A stretch of 64,000 bases of DNA from Acridotheres tristis (taxonomy: Eukaryota > Chordata > Aves > Passeriformes > Sturnidae). The stretch lies in NCBI GenBank assembly GCA_037013685.1, contig CM072893.1, forward strand, positions 15,650,736 through 15,714,735, in the 5' to 3' direction. Under the pieces are notes generated by a model that worked only from the letters and a program-made list of their open reading frames with translations, had not been told where the DNA came from and did no database searches. Shown piece after piece: positions 12,101-23,000 of the stretch (within the stretch, counting starts at the first letter, position 1; each line of letters starts with the position of its first letter). The translations under genes and the position numbers were made by a program.

Positions 12101-13426
12101 ATCAGGCTCTGCTCTCCAGTCAAATGCAGAAGCCCTGCCCAATAACAGGCAGCTCATAATCAACACAGACTTTAGTTTAAAAAACATAGAACTTACTAAC
12201 CCATTATTATGCCCATCTGCATTTCTAGGCAGCATGTAGCTAGACACCTTATGGAGGAATACAAGGAACTCTAAAGAGATCTTTAAATAGTTACCATTGC
12301 ACAATCAGAAGCCTCAGTCATACTCTCTGGCCTGTGCAGTACACAAAGCCAAACCAAAAGAGCCTGTTCATCTCTTTTGCCCTGTGTCTATGAGTTCTTT
12401 TTGAGAGTATCATTGAAAATATCAAACGGACACACATTTCTAACTTGCAGAAACTAAAACTCATTGGCTAAAACCCAAGTAAGAAGCAAAATACATTACT
12501 ATTGAGAAACTGGATTCTTAACATCTACAAAGTCATCTAACTTCCACTCTTAAAAGCCCTGAAATTTATGTGCTTATACACTTAAGCTATCTAAACTTAA
12601 TTTTCAGCAATGCCGTCCCTACTAGATATCTTTCACAGTCCACCAAGTACCTCTCTAAATACATGGGAGCAGCTGCTGTTCTGCACAACACAATTTTCTG
12701 GGAAATACAAGGCTCTACATTATCACACAGTATCAAGGCTAGAAAAGGAACCCAGTGACTGACAGAACTGTAGGCAGAACACCCCAGGCTTACCACCAAC
12801 TGTCCCCACACCCATCCAATATGTACCTCAGCCTCGGCAGAGGCACATCACTCTCAGAGCAGTACCAGGCAAGAACCTTTGGGCCCCAGCTTGTGCTGGA
12901 TTGCTGCTCTCCAGAGCACAGCAGCCACCTACAGGACTCACAGGAGCTCCCACTGACACACAGCTGGCCAGCTCCTTCAAACTGCCAACATCATAGCAGA
13001 GAGAAGAGAGAGTGAGTCTAAGAAAACAAGTGTTTAATCAGGAAACGAGAAGAGAGGAGGGATAAGAAACTGATTACAGGAGAGTAATACCCCAGCCAAA
13101 AGAAACAGGATTGTACAACTTGTAACAACCAGGATCAAAACATTCTATGAGCCAGCAGTGCCCAGCGAGGGACACTCCTGAGAAAGAGCCCAAGCACTTC
13201 TGGCAGTCTCCAGGCAGTTCAGTGCAGTCAAGGACTCACTGCCCAAGCTCCAGTCTCTGTCCTCAGCTGCTGCAGAAAGCTGCAGAGGTGGCCCTGGCCC
13301 TGCTACTCCAGTCTCAGCTTCTCTCACCAGGAGTTGCTGAAAGGGATGGAGGAAGCACACGCTGTGCACTGCAGTTCCAGCCACTCCCCAACAGGAGATG
13401 GTGTGTGGAGTAAGAGAAGCCCATAC

Positions 13427-13441
13427 AAAAAAAAAAAAAAA
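13427..13441. repeat. A15 homopolymer
   Basis: Fifteen A on the + strand, i.e. a T run downstream of ZSWIM8 on its own strand. Confidence 0.9.
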
Positions 13442-13450
13442 GTTTACATA

Positions 13451-13456
13451 TTTATA
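13451..13456 (-). terminator. Candidate ZSWIM8 poly(A) signal TATAAA (variant hexamer)
   Basis: On the minus strand TATAAA is followed after about 10 nt by a run of 15 T and then GTATGG. That is a poly(A)-site-like arrangement, although the hexamer is a weak variant and no AATAAA is near. Confidence 0.4.
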
Positions 13457-13463
13457 AATGCCA

Positions 13464-13472
13464 AAATAAATA
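13464..13472 (-). promoter_or_regulatory. AU-rich element nonamer in ZSWIM8 3' UTR
   Basis: The minus strand reads TATTTATTT, close to the UUAUUUAUU class of mRNA-destabilising AU-rich elements. It lies just before the putative poly(A) site. Confidence 0.35.
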
Positions 13473-13839
13473 TTTAAGACAGAATCCCCAACCCCTCTAA
13501 CACGTGCGTAATCACACTGCAAACTGCTCGCAGGACAGCCTCCCAGGGCTCAGGGAAAAAAGCGGTGACTACACCACAGGGCAGCCAGCTCAACTTCCTT
13601 CTCATTTCCTGATGCTTCTGAAGCCTGCAGCCCACTGAGAAGGAGGAGGAAGAGCGAGCAAAGCAGAGCGCCAACACGCAACAGTGCTGGAGAGGAATGT
13701 CATGGTATAAATACATCAGATCAGTGGTTTCCAACAAGTTAAAACTAAAATAAAAAAGACACCAGAAGGAAGGATGGTGTAAATGGAACTACAACTATGT
13801 TGGGCAAAGGGTTGTGTGTCCGTGCAGCTCCACCCGATG

Positions 13840-14043
13840 TCATGGTGAGAAGGTGGTCATTTCCAGAGAGACCCTTTGCCACAGCTCCTTTGTCTGCTTG
13901 CTGCGCTTTAGGTTCTGGAGAATATCATTGAACTGCATCATGCCCATGGGAGTCAGGCAGAAGGCGCTTCTGGCGCTGCGGATGGCATTCACAAAGTCAT
14001 CGTAGTCAGCTGGAGTGAGATGGATCAGCCGATGATGGATGTA
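13840..14043 (-). CDS. ZSWIM8: ZSWIM8 last coding exon with stop
   Basis: Acceptor ttcccatccag. 204 nt: 67 codons and TGA at 13842-13840. It encodes YIHHRLIHLTPADYDDFVNA, the FCLTPMGMMQFNDILQNLKR stretch and the end LEMTTFSP. This C-terminus is nearly invariant in vertebrates, as I remember it. Confidence 0.97.
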   Translation of the reverse strand, partial: YIHHRLIHLTPADYDDFVNAIRSARSAFCLTPMGMMQFNDILQNLKRSKQTKELWQRVSLEMTTFSP

Positions 14044-17000
14044 CTGGATGGGAACAGGGAAAGAGCCTTAAGGCATTTGCTCACCACCCTCCTGCTGTGA
14101 AACTCAGAAGATTGAGCTCCCAAGGCAATAGTTCACATGGTCCTGTTACCCACCAGTGGTCCCAACACTCGCAGCTCTGACAAAGAAGAATACCTCAAAA
14201 GCAGCAGTGTGGTATCCTACACCCCAGCGCACCCAAGGGCAGTGCTCCCTCAGAGCACCAAAATGCAGTGCATAGCATAAGCAAATGCCCTCTGTGTCAT
14301 GAGCACTGAATTGGGCCCTAGTGCAGCACTAAAGAGCCAGGTAACATTCTATCCCACCAGCATCCAAACCTCACAACTTTTCATTCTGCAGGTTACACCC
14401 AGCCTGGTCACTGCGCATCTCCTTTGCAAGGAACATGGGCTGAGTAAAGTTTACACTAAATTGCTACAAAATATCTCTAGGCTTAACATTCACTTCTATC
14501 AGCTTTTCAAAGAAGGCTACAAACCAGCAGGTTTCACTTTCAAGATCAAATGAAGAAGCCATTATGTCTCAAAAATACTGTCCGAGGTGACGGAACAGCT
14601 AATCTGATCTGGACAATATGGCTACAGAATCACCCTTTGGTCATTTATTCAAGAGAAGAAGGTATATGTGAGGTGTCCTGATTGCACTGTTTTAAAGAAC
14701 AGGCAGCTTTGGTATCCCAGCTGGCTCACTGAAACACTGGTTTCAACAAAGCCTGGGATATCTATTCTGGTAGCTGACCAAGCCATTTCCACTGCTGGTG
14801 TCAGCACTGGCATACCAGACAGCCGTGCCAGGGCTTTGTGAAGAGAGGAAAAAAGGCTACGACTAACACAAGGCAAGTAAAAAGGATGGGCTAGGGACAG
14901 GGTGGGCAGGGGCTTGAAAACATAGCAAAGAAACTTCAGAAGTTAAAAGGCACACATAGGTAGGATTTGGAGGAGGAAGACACACAACCATCCCAGCCTT
15001 CGTGGAAGAGCACAGGAGGTAGAAGGCCTTGGCAGAAGCAGTACAATGAGCTCCTTTGCATGCAGCCCCCATACAGGCAAATGATAAGTATTCCAGTCCC
15101 TGCTGAGGGAGAAGGATGCATCAGGAAATGGACCAATTCAGCTCTCAGTCCCAAGGCCCCTTACCCTTTGCACATGCACACGGAGGCAACACCTGCAAGG
15201 CAGGCAATGGCCTGGCAGCTCTGACAGTCAGGAAGATAAGCCACACTTTACCTGCATATAGGCCTGCTGGCACCTCTGCACCAGCTGGTGGAAGGCTGGG
15301 GTGCGCAAGTGGTTGTGCACATGGGCAGGGTTGAGCCTCTGCAGAGCTTCCATGATGATCTCCTGAAGCACAAAAGGGCTCAGCACCCCCTTGGCTGCAC
15401 CAACACAAAACTGATGCACGTAGTTTACACCTGCACAGAAAGAAGTCAGAACAACAGTGCTAAGATAACAGACACACACACAAGAAATCACACTTCACAG
15501 CCAGAACCTGGATCTGAAGCACCTTCTTCTCAAGTGTAATGCATCCTGCAGCAGGCTTGAGAGAGACAGTCTAGCAAACTCATGGGCACAGAGAAGATTC
15601 TGCTATATCCATCAAGTCTGAGGAGAGACCAGGTACCACCTCAGTTACTGTTCAAAAATTCACCTTTCTTTAAAGGAGATGTGAAAGAAAACTAATGTGG
15701 CAAGGTAACTAGAAAGACAAGGATAACACTGTACCTTCTCCATTGTTTCTTGACTGCCAATCAAGGAAGCACCTAGATGCCTCAGCACTCAGGCTTTAAG
15801 GAAGCTAGCAGACATTAAGTCAAGCTTCACCACTTCCTACAGTGGAGCTCTGCCAGCAGGAGCAGCAGCAGCTGTGCCACTAAACAGGCCGTTTGTAAAG
15901 GTTTAGTTCTTACTGTTTATGAAAGAACTAAAAAAATGAGCTGACAAAAAAGATCCAAGAGCAAAATGGAAGTAAAAACAAACACCCCCCCAAATAGGTG
16001 GTTTGAGCACCTAGTGCTATAAAGTCATCACAGAAGGTATAAATATATGTAAGAAAGAGGAATACCTATAACATAGTGGGAATGGAAAAGAAAGAATTGA
16101 TATTACAGAATGGAAGAGATACAAGCTCTGAACCCTGACCAATCTCATGTACTTCATCCAGTGCCTCAAAATTCAACAGCCTACAGAACCCAAAAATGGG
16201 ACAAGTGAGTGGATGAAAGAGCAGTAGGGATCTTCTGAAACACTCTCACAAATGGGATCGATATCAGGCTCACCCAATCTTTGAAGTTTCACTCCTTCAA
16301 GAGCTTTTTCCCACCATGGCCCAAATCCCAGCAAGTGGATTTCTGTTAAGTACTGCTCTGAGCCTTACCTAACTTTGCAGCTAACCCAAGGAGCCATTTG
16401 ACATCCTCAGTGTAGGGCGGGCTGCGGGAGAAGTTGTTGGGATGGTCGTTGTGAGCTCTTCGGCCAAGCATCTCCAGAGCCAGCATCCCTGTGAGAAAGG
16501 GGCAGCCACAGTCAAGCAGCACTTCTGCCCAGTAAGGCTTAGTCTAGCATTTCACTCACTGCAATACAACCTGACTGGCCTGTCCTTCACCAACAGAAAA
16601 TTCTGCAGCTGCAAAGAGTCCGGACAGAAACAAAAGGCCAGCCTTGGAGCCAGCACAGGAACTATCTGCAAGAACACCTGGATCTGCTGCTTCAGGCTGG
16701 GAAACCTGCACAGCCATCACCCTTCACCAGAGCTGCAAAGAGACACTCAAGCAGCCTCAGCAGCATCAAGCAGAGAGCCCCAAAGGCTGCACTACAAGAA
16801 GTGTCCTGAAAGCAAAGCTTTTGATCTAAATTCTGCAACAGAGAAGCTACCCAAACCAACCTGCTCTGCTGCAAAGACAACAGGCCACTACTGAGCTGCA
16901 GTACTGCCAATCTACAAACACTTCACTTATGCCATTACAGTTCTTCAGACAAATCCACCCATTTAAGCAGCATTCAAATACCAACACGTGCCACATGTAC

Positions 17001-20000
17001 CAACATGTGTCTTCATCTTCCAGACCGTCTTCACTGGTGGTGCCTTTTGCTTATTCAGGCTATTAAACACCCTTCATGGCTTGCCATGTACCACTGTGAT
17101 ATTTCAAACAACCTCCTCACCCCTTTCTAGCTAACAAGCACTCTGTTCTACAAGTAACTATTCTAGCTTGCAACAAAAAGTCAGGCTTTCCTTCCATTTT
17201 CTTGCTGTTTCTCTTAATTTGGTTATTTTAGAGGCTTCCTTTTCCTACACTAAGTATCCACTGGGTTGGACCACAAGTATATACAAGTAGCTTACTACTT
17301 ATTACTACAGTAGCTAACTGCAATCTAAGCTTAATCTCAAACCCTAAGACTGATATCCTTGTACCAATGGCAATTCAGGCAGACACTTTTATTTTCTCAT
17401 AACGAGTGTGACTGGCAAAGGAATGCTAATTACATACCCACTCTTCACTAAATATTAAGTTCCCTCTGCATCTATCTTCAACAAATTAACTGGAGAGGCA
17501 CAAGGCACTTCCCTTAGTGCATCTGAAGACTCAGCTTATATTAAACTAGAGGTGTGCCCTCCCCATCCATGAGCAGCAGGAGCCAAATATCATTTTATCA
17601 TATAGTCACAATTTGCACAGTCACATCCTTGGAGCCCTATTCAGGCTTCCTTTATGTACATCTGCTGAAAGGCAAGACTCTTCCTAGCTCTAATGCACTT
17701 AGCTTTCTTTTCTGCTCTGATGGTCCTGAAAAGTAATTGTTTAATCTTACAATGCTTTGCCTTCATTTTTAGACTCCACATCTGATCATCAACTTGCTTT
17801 TCCCATGTCCCTCAGGTGCATTCACCCCCAACAAGTGCAGCAGCAAATTGCCAAACTGACAGTGAAAACCTGTAGTCTTGCCTGAATCCCTCTCAAGGGG
17901 GCTACAGAAACCCACTTGGCCATCCTTACCAACTCGGTATGCAGAGTGGAGGTAGTGCAGACCCTGGGGGCTCACAGGCTGACTGTGCTGCTCATCCTCG
18001 GCAGGAAAACCCCCTGTAACAAGGGAGTTGGGCTGTGAGGACAGAGTTGTCAAGGAAGCACCCTGAATCGCTGGGAACGTTGATCCTGCATGGACACTAC
18101 CTACTGAAGAGAGCAAAACAGCAGCATTAGGACCCAGCACCAGCCTAAGAGAAGGTTTACTTGGGACATCATCTCCTTCACCTGACTGCCCCCTGCCAGT
18201 GTAGGGTTATGTCCCCCTAAACAGAACAACACAGCAATCAAAACCTACAGGCTTATAACTGAAATACAATGGGCCAAGAATAGCTCTATTCTGTTTGCAA
18301 GGTGGGCCTGATGGAATCAGTTGCATGTGTGTCCATTTCTTCTCAAGTATCTCGTGAACATGCACAAAATCCATGTTTTACTTGTAAATGTGTGTGTTGA
18401 TTCAAAGGCCTTTGGTATCATCAAATAAAATGTTTGGTTCTGATTTCTTGTTCAAGGAAACAATCATGTGTGTATCTATACCTCATGAGAAATAGCTAGG
18501 AAAATTACTGAGGAGGAACAGAATTAAGTCACTCAAAGATCAAGTCCAACAATGTGAGGTTCTTGCAATTCAGCTGTATGACAGCTGTCACTGTTCAGGA
18601 AGGCTGTCACTGGAGGCTGACCTCCAATTCGTCCTTGGAAAGAACAGTCACTGCACACACTGGCAGCATGTATCAACAGCAAGGAGACTTGAGAAGTTGT
18701 CACCTTGAGACACTTAACTAGTATGAGCAAACTCAAGGGAAATGACAGGTTTCAAATGCAAATCCGTTGCATTGTTCCACCTAAACTTGTACTGACAGCA
18801 GTTAACACTGAGTCACTAAGCTGCACTCTGACAAGACTCAAATTTATCTGTCCCTCTCAAGAAAGATACAAAGAGTAAAAAGCAAGGTTTGCTTGAGAAC
18901 TCCAGAGCACAGATGCCATTAGGTGTATGCAAATCGTTACCCTTATTTCACGGCTTCTTTGTGATGCTACTACACCAGTATGAGCACTGCTCTAAGTTCC
19001 TTCTTTTCCCCTCCATGTTTGCTAGTGAATAGTTGAATATCTGAGAAAAATGTGTCTCCCAGGAATGATCTGTCTGACCTCCTCAACCAAGGAGACAAAG
19101 GGTGCCAAACAGCTCAAAAAGTGGAGCAAAATTCACACTGCATTTGAAGTCTGGCCAAGGAGAAGAACCTGTAAGAATGAGCTAAATTATTGCCAGAGCT
19201 CAAGCATCACCACATGATTCTGTACCTCAGGAACAGTGAAACAGTATTGTAAGAAGTGAAAATAAGTTTATGGAAGCCGTAAACAATGGCAACTGGAAAG
19301 GGTAAGGTTGTTTTCTCCTTTCAGTATTTTAAGTATCCTAGGATGAATTAGCACTTCTGGAAGATAGGAGTACAGAAATGGATTCTCACAATGAAAAGTC
19401 ACAGCATCAGACTGTGACTAAGGCTAGCAGCTATCAGATCCTAAAGCCTTCAGGACTGTTTTATTTGCTTTTGTGGTGGCTTTTTAGCATCAAAATACAG
19501 GATAAAAAACAACTGAAGTGATTATCCTGGTATTCTAAGTATGAAGGAGGCCAACACAACTCAACTGCTTTTCCACAGACCAGTCTTCCAGAACCTGGTG
19601 AGTTGCAACACACTGTAAAACCAGGGAAATATTACAGCCTCTCCAAAGAGAGGTTAGCAGAGATTGGGATCAAGCACGACCCACTGGTGCAAAACTCCAC
19701 GGCAATGACAGCATGTCCACAATCCAGTCAACATCTGTTGTCCCAGTGCTACAACACTACTTGATGGGTTTTCACCATCACTCGAGCCCTAGCACAACAC
19801 ATGAGCAACCATTCCAAATGCCATTGACGTGACTCTGATAAAACATCTGTCATCTCTGATAGTTCCACATTTGGGCACTGGCTGCCTCCAATCCTTCCAG
19901 GCAGCAAAAGACACTTAGTAGTGCTTCTGTAGCACAAGTCTGCCTGCTTCCTGCATTCTTGTTCATCTGACCCAACAGAATTACATGAGTTTGCTCAAGA

Positions 20001-23000
20001 TCATCTATGCTCACCTTGCCCAAAGGAGAGCAGGAATAAAGCTTTTACAGGTTAGAAGTCAGAAAGGCCACAAGGGCTCCAAACATGATTTAGTCTTGAG
20101 GCCAAAATAATCTCATACTGGAAATTCAGCTGAACAGAGGTTTCTCTCTGCTAGCTGTAGCCGTCTCCCTTGGGAATCCCAATACCCCTGAGCATGCACA
20201 CCTTTAGAATGGCATGCATTTGGCCACAACTTTTCAGTGCAAGAGCCCTCATTCCACTTGAAATCAAAGAGGAACAGGACCTTACTGGGGAACAGCAAAG
20301 AGACAGTAAGGAAACCTGTGCTGCCCGGCCCAGAGCTGTGACTTACGCGCTACATTGGAAGACAGCGACAGTCCCGTCTCACTGTGGTAGGGATGCACGG
20401 CAATCTGCGTCATGGAGGGGACGGGCACACCAGGGAAGGACACTGCTGTAGCTGCCAGGGACGGTGCTGTTACTGAGTAAGGGTACTGCGCCCCTATGAA
20501 TGCGGGATGGACACCCTACAACAGAAGGCACGCAACAGTCATGTCTGCTTCGCCTGACCATTTAGAAGTAAGTCAAAACATCATGTCCCCACACCACCCC
20601 CGGGGCTTGAAAGTCCAGTCTGAAGGAAGCAAACAAGGAAACTTGTACTGCATGAGCATTACATCTGCTTGCTCCTCCTCTTTTTAAAAACCTAATCAGT
20701 TTGCAGAAAACCACTCCAAGACCTTCAAAAATAGGCAAAGATTAAAAAAACCTTTATTTGGTTTTCCCAGTGTAGCCTCTATTTAGCCTGTAAGCTCTCA
20801 AGAAGACAAGTTTTCCATCCAGTTCTTTCTGAGAAACTACAGAACAACAGAAATTAAAAAGTACTGATGTATTATGTTTTATATTCTCCTGAGACTTTGT
20901 AGCACAAAAGGCTCCTTATTGTGCAAATGCTGAGCTGGAGGGCCAAAGTAAGTGTCACCACCTGACAAGTGAGAGCAGAAGCTTGATCTCAAGTCATGAC
21001 AGGTCCGAGCCCTATGCCCTCCCTACTCCAACCCTGTAGAAGCAGCCACACAAGGTCACAGTAAATAACAAGGCACAGCCAAAACTCACCTGTGGATATG
21101 CCGAGCCAGGGACCGGGAAGACAGCTGGGCGCGGCATGTGCTGGATAGTGTGTCCGATATACTGGGGATTACAGGGGATGTGGGTCTGAAGGGTGGTGTA
21201 AGGGTGGAGACCCTGCGTGTGTGTATGTGCCATTGCTGGCCCTGCCACCGTGTGCTGCTGGTACATGGTGGACCCCACAGAGATGACTGGCATGACGGTT
21301 GCTGCTGCAGTTACTGCGGCTGCCACTGTCACCGTGGTGGGCTCCGAGGTCACCCGACTGTCTGCCAAGGCACGCGCTGCTTCGGATGCAGCCCGTGCAC
21401 CACCGGCACTGCAGCCAGTGGCACCTTCTCTCTGGGCTGGGGTCCCACCAACAGTCTGTTCGTAAAGCCAGTACCACTGATGAGCTACTTCAAAGAGGAC
21501 TTCTGGGTACACACCACCTCCTTTGGCTGCCTCTTCTACTGCCATGCAGGCCTTTTCCAACATCAGGTTGTCCTGGGAGCAGTGAAACAAAATAAGTAGT
21601 TAAGAATGTAAAACAAGAAACACAAGGAGGAAAAACTACGAGAGGGGAGAAGTGCAAGGCACTGACTAACACTACAGGGACTAGCCAGATACCATGCAGC
21701 AAAATAATCATGAAACATAAGAAATCCAGAGAACTGGGATTAAGGCTGGGCAGTAGCAAAGGAGCCAACTCCATGGGTAACAGCAGCACATCCTTGATGC
21801 TAGAAATCAGCCTCCACTAGCAGCTGCCAAACTACACTCACCTGTTCCTTACACTGCACCAGAGCCCTCTGGATCTCGTTCGGGTTCAGGGCATGAGCAT
21901 GAGGCAGGCAGCTGAGTGCCAGTTCAGCAGCTGCCCGCACCATGTTGGAGTCTCTGGCCCGTGAAGCTCTGTCTGCCAATGATGCCACCTCAGGGGGAGT
22001 CAGATGTCCATCCCAACACTCCACCAAGATGTTCAAGGCTGCACTACCAATCTCCATGGCCTGCCCTAAGAAGAAGAGTGAGAGAGACTCTCACATCACT
22101 GTATGCTCAGCACAGTTACAGACAGCTTTCTCTCAACAGCAGGTGCACTCTTCACCTCCTTCAGGAGCAGTGACACAGCCCAGTTACCTCCCGTAAGGTA
22201 CACCTCAAATTTAGGTGCTTCCTCTCAAAACAATGGCCAAACAAGAGCCCTCCATGAGCAAATGGTCAGTGAGGACACCATTACCTAAGTTAAGCTAAAA
22301 TGCATTGGAAACAGCAAAAAGCACTTACTGTAACTGATTTTAGTACCCATAAACTAGTCTGGACCGTCAGTCTATTTCATCATGTCAGGAAAATACGAAT
22401 TTTCAAAGGTGTGGTTTTTAGGCCTCTAGAAGTGATATGGATAGGTAGTAGGTATGGGTGCAGTCAGAAGGAGGAAGAAAGTGAAAACTGAACACAGCCA
22501 AAGAGCATGTTCGGATTTGACAAATGTCTGTCTCTTCAGTATACCTCTGAAGGAGAGGTAAAGACCAGTCTCTGTATAAGAAGTGGGCTTTTTAGACTGA
22601 AGCACATTGCCATACAAACAAGAAGAGATTACAAGAACCTTCCAGGCCAAAGTAAGCACCATTGTGTAAATCACTGCTGATTAGCAACTACTGTAGCTGT
22701 GTGAGCTGCTTACATGGCTCCTACAGCACATCGGCATCACCATTTTCAAGAACAAGCTTGCCTCCCTGCCCAAAAGTAAGCCTCCCAAGAAAGTTTTGCT
22801 GTAACCTGTGATCCAAGAGACATGGGAAGAGTAAGTTCGAGAGAGCCAGTTGGGAGACACGAAGTTGTGCAGCCCTAGTGCGTACAGCCCAATCTCAAAG
22901 GCGCAGAGGTGCAGGTTGCGGTGTGGTCCCTGGTGCCCACCACTGGAGGAAGGGTGGGTGAAGATAGAGGTACTGCTATTTCCACCTGCTTTGATAAGGA

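Larger units (their letters stand above)
7921..13429. other. Region between the convergent genes
   Basis: About 5.5 kb with no exon, RNA gene or mobile element recognised on either strand. It could be true intergenic DNA or extended 3' UTR of either gene. Further AATAAA on the + strand occur at about 8513 and 8530. Minus-strand signals (TTTATT or TTTAAT on +) occur at 10615, 11999 and 13033. Two perfect short hairpins lie at 8239-8260 and 9104-9137. Confidence 0.6.
13430..13839 (-). other. ZSWIM8: Probable ZSWIM8 3' UTR
   Basis: About 400 nt after the ZSWIM8 stop, read on the minus strand. The first part is G/C-rich and the end is AU-rich. I place the end near 13430 because a TATAAA hexamer is followed by a 15-T tract (the A run 13427-13441 on +). 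A longer form using ATTAAA at 13038-13033 is also possible. Confidence 0.5.

Noticed and set aside
16442..16894. 150-codon open frame on the + strand
   Set aside because: Overlaps ZSWIM8 exon 24 in antisense and intron 23; no similarity to a known family.
21138..21599. 153-codon Cys/His-rich open frame on the + strand
   Set aside because: Apparent Cys/His richness comes from the antisense of the Ala/Val/His-rich ZSWIM8 exon 21.
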